From Hypericibacter sp963696655 (lineage in GTDB: Bacteria > Pseudomonadota > Alphaproteobacteria > Dongiales > Dongiaceae): DNA of 35,264 nucleotides. The notes under the pieces are model-generated. The model did not search any database. It saw only the letters and a list, made by a program, of their open reading frames with translations, and was not told the origin of the DNA. The DNA lies in NCBI GenBank assembly GCA_963696655.1, contig CAVOLB010000161.1:1-35264 (forward strand), in the 5' to 3' direction. Shown here one piece after another: positions 7,654-16,341 of this stretch. How positions within the stretch are numbered: position 1 is the first letter of the stretch; each line of letters opens with the position of its first letter. The position numbers and the translations under genes were made by a program.

Positions 7654-8937
7654 CTAGTGCTTATAGCAGGCTTCATCCATTGCCTTGACTGCATCATCGA
7701 CGCTGAGCAGCCCGCCCGGGAAAGCCTTGTTCATGACCTGGGCGAAGGTCTCCTTGCATTGCCCGGTGAGGATGTCGACCGGCATTCCGGTGAAGTATTT
7801 CGCCCCGTTCTGCCGCTCCATCAGCTCGGTGAAATAGGCGGCATAGGGTCCGCTGAACTGGATGCCGGCGGTCTTGACCGCGGTCTGGAGATAGACCGTC
7901 TCGATCCAGCGCTTGCCCATCTCGGGTTTGGCCAGCTCGTTGAGATAGGCGGCGGCGAGGTCCTTATGCTTGCTGGCGGCGTTGATGGCGAAGCTCGCAC
8001 CGACGGCGACCGTCTTGCACTCGTTGCAGGCCGCGTCGTCCATCGCCGGGAATTGCATGATCCCGAGCGGGAAGTCCGCCGCCTGACCGCCCTGATCCAC
8101 GGGAACGAAGGCCCGGCCGGTGTAGAAGCTGCCCATCGGGAACAGCAGCGCGCCCGGCTTTCGATAGAAGTATTGGTGCGACTCGCCGAGTTTCAGCGTC
8201 ATGAAGTTCTTCGGATAGGCACCGGCGTCGGCGAGCTCCTTGACCCAGGTGAACGCCGAGACCACCCGTGGATCCTTGAAGGACAATTCGCCCCTCAGCA
8301 GCTTGCCGTAATCATCGGTGCCGAGCTTGCGCAGCAGCGCCTCGGCGAGGATGTAGGCGCCGGGATAGGGCCGGTCGCCGACACCCTGGGCGATCGGCGT
8401 CATGTCGGCGGCACGCGCCTTCTTGATCAGGTCGAGGAACGCCGCCTGGCCGAATTGCGCGTTCGCCGGCAGGCTCACGCCGAGCTTCTTCAGCCAGTCC
8501 TTGTTGTAATAGAGCTCGTCGGTATAGGCCTCTTCAGGCAGCGCCCAGGTCTTGCCGTCATATGTCCAGACGGCCCGCGCCCAGTCGTAGATGTTGCTCC
8601 AGTCCACCAGATCGTCGAGGGGAGCGATGAAGCCGCTGGTGATGTACTGGGTCTCGCCGGGCTCCACATAGAAGACGTCCGGCCCCTCGCCGGCCGGGAG
8701 CGCCGTCCGCAGCGCCGAATCGAGTCCGTCCTTTTCATACCAGGTGATCTTGACATGGACGCCGGGGTGGCTTGCCTCGAGATTCCGGGCAGCCTGTTCC
8801 CGCAATGCGACCTTCGCGGTCTCGTCCGCCTCATGGCTCCAGACCGTGAGCGTGACGTCCTCGGCCTTCGCCGTCGCGCCGCCCGTAACAGCAAGCGCCA
8901 AGGCGGCGGCTAAAAGCCCCAATCTCCCTCGATTCAT
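7654..8937 (-). CDS. ABC transporter substrate-binding protein, family 1 (carbohydrate type)
   Basis: The 427-residue protein is a periplasmic solute-binding protein of the MalE/UgpB type. The ATG at 8937 gives a classic signal peptide: MNRGR, a hydrophobic run LGLLAAALALAVTGGA, then cleavage after AKA. AAGCAGGGGT lies just before this ATG; an earlier in-frame start at 8982 would spoil the signal peptide. The mature start VTLTVWSHE and the stretch GPDVFYVEPGE resemble sugar-binding members. It is the first gene of the operon, transcribed away from the LysR gene. The ligand cannot be predicted from sequence alone; the downstream enzymes suggest a compound with a D-amino or hydroxy-acid part. 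Confidence 0.93.
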   Translation of the reverse strand: MNRGRLGLLAAALALAVTGGATAKAEDVTLTVWSHEADETAKVALREQAARNLEASHPGVHVKITWYEKDGLDSALRTALPAGEGPDVFYVEPGETQYITSGFIAPLDDLVDWSNIYDWARAVWTYDGKTWALPEEAYTDELYYNKDWLKKLGVSLPANAQFGQAAFLDLIKKARAADMTPIAQGVGDRPYPGAYILAEALLRKLGTDDYGKLLRGELSFKDPRVVSAFTWVKELADAGAYPKNFMTLKLGESHQYFYRKPGALLFPMGSFYTGRAFVPVDQGGQAADFPLGIMQFPAMDDAACNECKTVAVGASFAINAASKHKDLAAAYLNELAKPEMGKRWIETVYLQTAVKTAGIQFSGPYAAYFTELMERQNGAKYFTGMPVDILTGQCKETFAQVMNKAFPGGLLSVDDAVKAMDEACYKH

Positions 8938-9041
8938 ACCCCTGCTTCCCCGTTTGTAGGGCGTTATACCGCCCGCTTTCACAGCACCGTCACGGCGCCG
9001 GAAGCGATGCTAGGTGCGGCCGTCGATTGGAACAAATTGAA

Positions 9042-9071
9042 ATTTTAACCATCATTTGATAGGAATTCCAA
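9042..9071 (-). promoter_or_regulatory. Candidate promoter of the ABC/catabolic operon
   Basis: On the - strand TTGGAA (9066-9071) and TAAAAT (9042-9047) are separated by 18 bases, a fair sigma-70-type match. It lies in an AT-rich patch that stands out from the GC-rich surroundings. It would give a leader of about 100 bases before the binding-protein ATG. A second, weaker -10-like TATAAC lies nearer the gene at 8963-8968. The inverted repeat overlapping the -35 supports regulation here. Confidence 0.4.
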
Positions 9072-9076
9072 ATCAA
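9054..9076. promoter_or_regulatory. Inverted repeat, candidate LysR operator
   Basis: ATTTG (9054-9058), 10 bases, CAAAT (9069-9073) form a perfect dyad; a second set, TTGAT ... GGAATTCC ... ATCAA, is nested in 9056-9076. It overlaps both the candidate -35 of the divergent operon and the start codon of the LysR gene. That position suits a LysR-type regulator that activates the operon and represses itself. Binding is inferred from location and symmetry. Confidence 0.5.
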
Positions 9077-9957
9077 TGCGCGCCACGCTCAACCAGATCG
9101 AAGCCTTCTATTGGATCGCCCGCCTGGGCGGTTTCCATGCCGCTGCAGCGCGGCTGAACCTGGCGCAGCCGACGATCAGTCTCCGGGTGCGCGGGCTCGA
9201 GAAGGCACTCGGCGTGAAACTGTTCGAGCGGGCGGGTCGCCTGGCCAAGCTGACGACCGAGGGCCACCACCTGCTGCCGCATGCAGAACGCATGATCGGC
9301 CTTTCGGAGGAACTGCACCTCAAGGCCGCGCTCGAGGATCCGCTCCGCGGGCGATTGCGGCTCGGGGCGCCCGACAGTTTCGGACTCACCTCCATGCCGG
9401 CTCTGCTGGCTTCGTTGCGCAAGCAATACCCAGATCTGAGCGTGGCGCTGACCATCGACAACAGCAGCGCGCTGAGCCAGATGCTGAATGACCGCGAGCT
9501 CGACGTGGCGATCGTGGCAGATCCCGAGGTCGCGGCGCATGTGGGGAAGGAGCCGATCGGTACGATCGAGTGCGTCTGGGTCGCCAGCGCCAAGCTCGGC
9601 TTGCCCGACCGTCCGATCAGACCGCGCGACCTGCTGCATCATGAGATCTTCACCAATCCCGATCCGTCGAACCTCATCACCCTGCTGAGGGACTGGTTCG
9701 CCACGGCCGGGCTGGAGGCGACCCGGCTGAGCACCTGCAACAGTCTGTCGGTGATCCTGCGGCTCACCATGGCGGGTGAGGGGGTGAGCCTGCTGCCCAA
9801 GCCGATCCTGCCGCGGCGGAAAGGCGGCGCCCTGCAGATATTGAAGGCGCACCCGCAGATCGGGCGCCCGAGGCTGTTCGGCGCCTACCAGCTCGACCGC
9901 GCAGGCCGCATGGTCGATACCGTCATCGCAATGGCACGCGCCCTGGGCGCGCGCTAG
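9076..9957 (+). CDS. LysR family transcriptional regulator
   Basis: The 293-residue protein has the N-terminal LysR winged helix-turn-helix (residues about 2-60). FYWIARLGGFHAAAARLNLAQ is followed by PTISLRVRGLEKALGVKLFER, the usual recognition-helix and dimer-linker sequence. The C-terminal two-lobed effector domain begins around residue 90 (GRLRLGAPDSFG). It is divergent from the ABC transporter operon, with 138 bases between the starts. It is therefore the probable sensor of the imported compound or of a breakdown product. ATG 9076 is the only start that keeps the full helix-turn-helix. Confidence 0.93.
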   Translation: MRATLNQIEAFYWIARLGGFHAAAARLNLAQPTISLRVRGLEKALGVKLFERAGRLAKLTTEGHHLLPHAERMIGLSEELHLKAALEDPLRGRLRLGAPDSFGLTSMPALLASLRKQYPDLSVALTIDNSSALSQMLNDRELDVAIVADPEVAAHVGKEPIGTIECVWVASAKLGLPDRPIRPRDLLHHEIFTNPDPSNLITLLRDWFATAGLEATRLSTCNSLSVILRLTMAGEGVSLLPKPILPRRKGGALQILKAHPQIGRPRLFGAYQLDRAGRMVDTVIAMARALGAR

Positions 9958-10125
9958 CCTGCTGCCCGATCAAGTCGGATCGGAAAGCACGGAAGCTTCT
10001 TCGATTTTGTCAGACTTTCCGAGGCGAGCCGGCGTCCCCTTCGCCGGAGCGTGCGCCAAGCCCGGACGACTGCGACAAACGCGGCAACAGCGCCTGTGAT
10101 CCCGCGCCGGCGGGTCCGCCCCGGC
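9958..10125. other. Convergent intergenic region with a loose inverted repeat
   Basis: Between the LysR stop and the ferritin-like stop, TCGGAAAG (9980-9987) and CTTTCCGA (10015-10022) form an 8-bp inverted repeat with a 27-base loop. The loop contains the palindrome GAAGCTTC. It could act as a two-way terminator, but the loop is long and no T-tract follows. I see no small gene here. Confidence 0.3.
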
Positions 10126-10944
10126 TCAGAATCCGGCGCGGACCAGGCGCTGGACGCGCCAGCCCATGAACCAGGCGGCCACACTGGTGAGGACGTGGTT
10201 CAGCCAGCCCTGCGGCGACAGCCCCGCCGCCTTCAGCACCATGGCGATGGCGCGCTCGATATGGTGGCGCCGGTAGAAGCCGTAGGCGCGCCGGGCGTAA
10301 TGGTTGGCCCAGTGACGGCGGTCATAGGCGACGCTGGCGTCGCCGTTGGCCGAGTAATAGGCGTAGGCGAGCTCGTCGTCCTCGCTCTCGGTGATGCGGC
10401 TGAGCGCGACCAGCACGCGGCGCAGGCGGCCGATCTTCTCGCTCTCCACATAACGGCGGAGATGGCTGTAGAAGAGCTTGTAGTGGCGCAGCTCGTCGGC
10501 CGCGATGTTGCGGCAGATCTCGCGCAGGACCGGCTCCTTCGCCGCTTCCATCAGCGCGGTGTAATAGGAGCTGGTGCCGGTCTCGACGATGCAGCGCGCC
10601 ACCAGCTCGCCGGCCCGCGAGCCGCGGATCGAATGGGTGGCGCTGACCGGAATCGAGAAGCCTTCCTTGAAGCGCGCGAAGCTCTTGTCGAAATCGAAGC
10701 TGGGATCGGCCAGGGCCGCCCAGCGCGCGAGCACCGCGCCATGTTGCACTTCTTCGACCGCCCAGCTGCGCGCAGCGCCCTGGAACGAATCGTCGTCATC
10801 GAAGACGTTGCAGAGATAGGCGGCGTAATCGCCACCGTTATATTCGACGAGGCTCGCCGCCTTCACGATCCGCAACAATTCCGGATCCACCAGCGACGGA
10901 TCGAACCGATCCCAGGGCATGTCGTCGAGCGTCCAGTGCTTCAT
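10126..10944 (-). CDS. Ferritin-like diiron domain protein
   Basis: The 272-residue protein shows the ferritin-like four-helix pattern with two E-x-x-H pairs. Glu34 is in LVEYNGGDY, Glu65-x-x-His68 in EEVQHG, Glu121 in VETGTSSYY, and Glu151-x-x-His154 in ADELRHYKLF. These six residues are the classic diiron ligands of rubrerythrin/ferritin-like proteins and diiron oxygenases. I prefer ATG 10944, preceded by GGATGGAAAAG, over an upstream in-frame GTG at 10971. The C-terminus has a hydrophobic stretch near VLTSVAAWFMGW. It stands alone between the LysR gene and the atp operon, so the context gives no role. It may store iron, scavenge peroxide or oxidise a substrate. Confidence 0.75.
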   Translation of the reverse strand: MKHWTLDDMPWDRFDPSLVDPELLRIVKAASLVEYNGGDYAAYLCNVFDDDDSFQGAARSWAVEEVQHGAVLARWAALADPSFDFDKSFARFKEGFSIPVSATHSIRGSRAGELVARCIVETGTSSYYTALMEAAKEPVLREICRNIAADELRHYKLFYSHLRRYVESEKIGRLRRVLVALSRITESEDDELAYAYYSANGDASVAYDRRHWANHYARRAYGFYRRHHIERAIAMVLKAAGLSPQGWLNHVLTSVAAWFMGWRVQRLVRAGF

Positions 10945-11115
10945 GGCTTTTCCATCCAGCTTTGTCCGCACGGCGCCGAGTTAACGTTTCGGCAACGCTT
11001 ATTTTGCGGGCGACAACGTCGTTCCGCAAGACCGATTGGAATCGACCTTAACCTTTCAACTCAAACGGTTATCAGGGGTTCCCCGGCACCCGCGAGAGTG
11101 CGGTGCGGAAGGGAA
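10945..11115. other. Intergenic region after the atp operon
   Basis: This 170-base stretch holds the upstream region of the ferritin-like gene and the downstream region of atpC, both on the - strand. It is AT-richer near 10980-11070. I see a short GGGG-AA-CCCC repeat but no clear hairpin with a T-tract, so the atp operon terminator is not identified. Confidence 0.3.
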
Positions 11116-11532
11116 TCAGTAGGGCGAACCCTCGGTCGCCGCTACCATTTTTGCCTCGGCCACGGCCACGGCCCGCTCGGCCGCCGCCCGGTCGGTGTCG
11201 GTTTTGGCGTCGGTCAGGTCGTCCCGGGCGTCCTTGAGCTCGCCCTCGATCCGGGCCCGGTCGAGCTCGGCCAGGGGCAGGGCCTGCTCGGCCAGGACCG
11301 TGCAACGCTCGCCCGTGACCTCGGCAAAGCCCCCCGCCACGAAGATGCGGTCGGTCACCTGGCCGCCCTCGAAGACGGCGATCACGCCGGGCCGCAAGCT
11401 CGAAATGAGCGGGGCATGGTCCGGCAACACGCCGAAATCGCCCTCGGTCCCCGGCACGACGACCATGTCGACCGCCTTGGAGATGAGAAGGCGCTCGGGC
11501 GACACCAGCTCGAACTGCGTCTTGTCCGCCAT
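11116..11532 (-). CDS. atpC: ATP synthase F1 epsilon subunit
   Basis: The 138-residue protein is the F1 epsilon subunit, which sits on the central stalk with gamma and can inhibit ATP hydrolysis. The N-terminal beta-sandwich is clear: FELVSPERLL, VVPGTEGDFGVLPDHAPLIS and FVAGGFAEV are family signatures. The C-terminal part (about residues 85-138) is the helical hairpin and is rich in Ala, Asp and Arg. A GGAG lies just before the ATG. It is the last gene of atpHAGDC, 62 bases after atpD. Confidence 0.96.
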   Translation of the reverse strand: MADKTQFELVSPERLLISKAVDMVVVPGTEGDFGVLPDHAPLISSLRPGVIAVFEGGQVTDRIFVAGGFAEVTGERCTVLAEQALPLAELDRARIEGELKDARDDLTDAKTDTDRAAAERAVAVAEAKMVAATEGSPY

Positions 11533-11594
11533 GAAGGCTCCGCCTCTGGTCCGCTATGCCTGGGTCTGGTTCCAACCGCCGCCGGAGATCCGCC

Positions 11595-13020
11595 TCAGGC
11601 GGCCTCGGCCGCCATCTGGCGGCCCTTCTCGACCGCCTCTTCGATGGTGCCGACCATGTAGAAGGCGCTCTCGGGCAGGTCGTCATAGTCGCCCTTCACG
11701 ATGCCCTTGAACCCCTTGATGGTGTCTTCGAGCTTCACGAACTTGCCGGGCGAGCCGGTGAAGACCTCGGCGACGTGGAAGGGCTGCGACAGGAAGCGCT
11801 GGATCTTGCGGGCGCGCGCCACCGTCAGCTTGTCCTCTTCCGAGAGCTCGTCCATGCCCAGGATGGCGATGATGTCCTGCAGCGACTTGTAGCTCTGCAG
11901 CACGCGCTGCACTTCGCGGGCGACCGCGTAGTGATCGTCGCCCACGACGCGCGGGTCGAGGATGCGGCTGGTGGAGTCGAGCGGGTCGACCGCCGGATAG
12001 ATGCCGAGCTCGGCGATCTGGCGCGACAGCACGGTGGTCGCGTCCAGATGCGCGAAGCTGGTGGCCGGCGCCGGGTCGGTCAGGTCGTCGGCGGGCACGT
12101 AGATGGCCTGCACCGAGGTGATCGAGCCCTTCTTGGTGGTGGTGATGCGCTCCTGCAGGGCGCCCATGTCCGTCGCCAGCGTCGGCTGATAGCCCACGGC
12201 CGAGGGGATGCGGCCCAGGAGCGCCGACACTTCGGAGCCCGCCTGGGTGAAGCGGAAGATGTTGTCCACGAAGAAGAGGACGTCCTGGCCTTCCTCGTCG
12301 CGGAAATATTCGGCAACCGTCAGGCCGGAGAGGCCGACGCGGGCGCGCGCTCCCGGGGGCTCGTTCATCTGGCCATAGACCAGCGCCACCTTGGAGCCGG
12401 GGCCGTCGAGCTTGATGACGCCCAATTCGATCATCTCGTGATAGAGGTCGTTGCCCTCGCGGGTGCGCTCGCCCACGCCGGCGAACACCGACACGCCGCC
12501 ATGCGCCTTCGCGACGTTGTTGATCAGCTCCATGATCAGCACGGTCTTGCCGACGCCGGCACCGCCGAACAGGCCGATCTTGCCGCCCTTGGCGTAAGGG
12601 CGCCAGCAGATCGACGACCTTGATGCCGGTGACGAGCACCTGGGCTTCGGTGGACTGCTCCACGAAGGTCGGGGCCGGACGATGGATCGGATACTTCGTC
12701 TTCGTCGTGACCGGCCCGCGCTCGTCGACCGAGTCGCCGATGACGTTCATGATGCGGCCGAGCGTCTCGGGGCCGACCGGAACCGAGATCGGGCCGCCGG
12801 TGTCCTGCGCTTCCTGGCCGCGAACCAGACCGTCCGTCGTGTCCATGGCGACGGTGCGCACCGTGTTCTCGCCCAGATGCTGCGCCACCTCGAGCACCAG
12901 GTGACGGCCCTGATTCTCGACCGTGAGCGCGTTCAGAATGGCGGGCAGATCGCCGTCGAAATGGACGTCGACCACGGCGCCCAGCACCTGCGTGACCTTG
13001 CCGACGAGATTCTTGGCCAT
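11595..13020 (-). CDS. atpD: ATP synthase F1 beta subunit, with an apparent one-base frameshift
   Basis: This is the catalytic beta subunit of F1. The start MAKNLVGKVTQVLGAVVDV has AAGGAGC before the ATG at 13020. The first frame encodes a normal beta N-terminus to ...VVDLLAP (Pro141, codon 12598-12600) and then loses homology. The normal continuation YAKGGKIGLFGGAGVGKT, with the P-loop, resumes in the next frame and runs on to the stop at 11595. Coding-strand CCCTTACGCC should read CCCTACGCC, so one extra T (+ strand A at 12596/12597) explains everything. Removing it gives 474 residues, the usual length. All later motifs are intact, so a sequencing error or a very recent mutation is more likely than decay. 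As written, the frame makes no functional beta subunit. Confidence 0.93.
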
Positions 13021-13061
13021 GAATAGCTCCTTCTAGCGCGCCTGGTGGCGACGTTCGTCGA

Positions 13062-13934
13062 TTAAAGCGCCTCGGCCCCGGAGATGATCTCGATCAGCTC
13101 CTTGGTGATGTAGGCTTGGCGGCTGCGGTTGTAGTTGATGGTCAGCTTGTTGATCATGTCGCCGGCATTGCGCGTGGCGTTGTCCATCGCGGTCATGCGC
13201 GAGCCCTGCTCGGACGCCGCGTTCTCCAGGAGCGCCCGGAACACCTGGACGCCCAGATTGCGCGGCAGCAGTTCCGCCAGGATCTCCTGCTCGTCCGGCT
13301 CGTATTCGTAGAAGACGTCGCTCGCCGCCGCCGTGGCGGCCCCGACGAAGGGGATCAGCTGCTGGGCGGTGAGGAACTGCGTCATCGCCGATTTGAACTT
13401 GTTGTAGAAGATCGTGCAGACGTCGAACTCGCCGGCCTCGTAGAGCGCGGTGATCCGCTGCGCGATCCGGTCGGCATCCGCATAGCTCAGCCGCTGGCGG
13501 CCGACATCGTCGAAGCTCTCGATGATGAGCTTGCCGAAATCCCGCTTGAGCTGATCGCGGCCCTTGCGGCCGACGCAGATGATCTTGACGGTCTTGCCCG
13601 CGGTCAGGAGCTCGCGGATCATCTTGCGCGCGCCGCGCACGATGGTCGAGTTGAAGCCGCCGCAAAGCCCGCGGTCGGAGGTCATGACCACGACCAGGTG
13701 GGTCTGGTCCTTGCCCGTGCCCACCAGCAGCGCCGGCGCCCCGTCGCGCCCCGCCATGGCGGTGGCGAGCGAGCCCAGCATGCGGTCCATGCGCTCGGCG
13801 TAAGGCCGCGCGGCCTCCGCCTGCTCCTGGGCACGACGCAGCTTCGCCGCCGCGACCATCTTCATGGCCGCCGTGATCTTCTGCGTGGATTTCACGCTGT
13901 TGATGCGGACCTTCAGGTCCTTGAGGCTCGGCAT
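13062..13934 (-). CDS. atpG: ATP synthase F1 gamma subunit
   Basis: The 290-residue protein is the rotating central-stalk subunit. Both termini carry the family signature: MPSLKDLKVRINSVKSTQKI followed by TAAMKMVAAAKL at the start, and ITKELIEIISGAEAL at the end, where the two long helices form the coiled-coil shaft. The middle has the Rossmann-like domain with SDRGLCGGFNS. It lies between atpA and atpD with short gaps of about 40 bases, and CAGGAC precedes the ATG. Confidence 0.97.
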   Translation of the reverse strand: MPSLKDLKVRINSVKSTQKITAAMKMVAAAKLRRAQEQAEAARPYAERMDRMLGSLATAMAGRDGAPALLVGTGKDQTHLVVVMTSDRGLCGGFNSTIVRGARKMIRELLTAGKTVKIICVGRKGRDQLKRDFGKLIIESFDDVGRQRLSYADADRIAQRITALYEAGEFDVCTIFYNKFKSAMTQFLTAQQLIPFVGAATAAASDVFYEYEPDEQEILAELLPRNLGVQVFRALLENAASEQGSRMTAMDNATRNAGDMINKLTINYNRSRQAYITKELIEIISGAEAL

Positions 13935-13980
13935 GTCCTGGTGGGCCCCGGCTGGTTCCGTTCGCGGGTCGAGTGGCGGA

Positions 13981-15509
<1,529 letters not shown>

Positions 15510-15510
<1 letters not shown>

Positions 15511-16070
15511 CACTCAACCCCTTTCATGGCGAGTTGCAGTCTTTGCAGTTTGGTTTTGAGCGAGCTGTCCACGAGGCGGCTGCCGACCTTGACCACCAGG
15601 CCGCCGAGCAGGCTCGGATCGACCTTCAGGTCCACGGCCACCTTGCCGCCCGTGACGCGCTTCAAAGCCTCGGTGACGGCCTGGCGCTGGCGCTCGTCGA
15701 GCGGCTGCGCCGACACCACCTGGGCGCTGGCCTCGCCGCGGCGACGCGCGAGTTCGGCCAGATAGGCGTCGATGATCTCGGGAAGAACGAACAGGCGGCG
15801 ATTCTGCGCCACCAGCCCGACGAAGCGGTGCATCAGCGCCGAGGCGCCGGCCTTGTCCAGCAGGGCCTGCATCGCGCGGCCCTGATCGATGCGCGAGATC
15901 ATGGGATTGCGGATGAGTTGGCGCAGATCGGCGCTCTCGGCCAGCATCGCCTTCAGCTCGCGCAGGTCCTTCGCGACCTCGTCGAGCTGCTTCTTCTCGT
16001 CGGCCAGTTCAAAGAGCGCGGCGGCGTAGCGCGCCGCCAGACCGCCTGAGCCAGTGCCTCCGGCTGCCAC
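15510..16070 (-). CDS. atpH: ATP synthase F1 delta subunit
   Basis: This 186-residue protein is the delta subunit (OSCP homologue), part of the peripheral stalk that holds F1 to Fo. It shows LAARYAAALFELA near the N-terminus and the C-terminal pattern DPSLLGGLVVKVGSRLVDSS typical of OSCP/delta. The start is a GTG at 16070. As the first gene of atpHAGDC it follows the usual alphaproteobacterial layout, in which the Fo genes (atpIBEF) lie elsewhere; none is in this window. Confidence 0.95.
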
Positions 16071-16341
16071 GTTTCTCGATCCCCGTCGTTACCCTGAAAA
16101 TGCGAGCCTCTTCCCAAAAGCCCGCAACCGGCAATGTTTCACCCGCGCGGGCGCGACCTGTTCCGGCCACGCCGCGGGGCGGGCGGTGAATAACATAGCT
16201 GGCTAACCCATGCAATGGCCGGAGGCCGTCCGCCAGCCCCTGTGGAAAACCGCTTGATTTCAGCCGCTTTGCGCTTTTGCGACGTGTCATGCGGCGGGCG
16301 CTTCGGCCGCGCCTTTTTGCCGCTGCCGGCGCCCGTCATTT
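16071..16341. other. Intergenic region between priA and atpH, with a candidate atp promoter
   Basis: This is the longest gene-free stretch (271 bases). On the - strand TTGCAT (16210-16215) and TTATTC (16188-16193), 16 bases apart, could be the promoter of the atp operon; the match is modest. A 5-bp GC hairpin (16297-16301 with 16309-16313) lies 30 bases after the priA stop. It has a T-run only on the + strand, where no gene ends, so its role is unclear. Long open frames here on the - strand are shadows of atpH and priA. Confidence 0.35.

Noticed and set aside
5750..7657. A 635-codon open frame on the + strand opposite the permease genes
   Set aside because: The product is His/Asp/Arg/Gln-rich with no domain; it is the antisense of two clear permeases.
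11595..13020. Programmed frameshifting in atpD
   Set aside because: There is no slippery heptamer or downstream pseudoknot evident, and ATP synthase beta is not known to use recoding; an inserted base explains the data more simply.
16241..16249. Single DnaA-box-like TTTTCCACA (on the - strand) upstream of atpH
   Set aside because: One relaxed match with no cluster, no AT-rich unwinding element and no dnaA/parA context is not evidence of an origin.
16297..16318. GC hairpin followed by TTTTT on the + strand, like an intrinsic terminator
   Set aside because: No + strand gene ends upstream of it; for priA on the other strand the T-run is on the wrong side.
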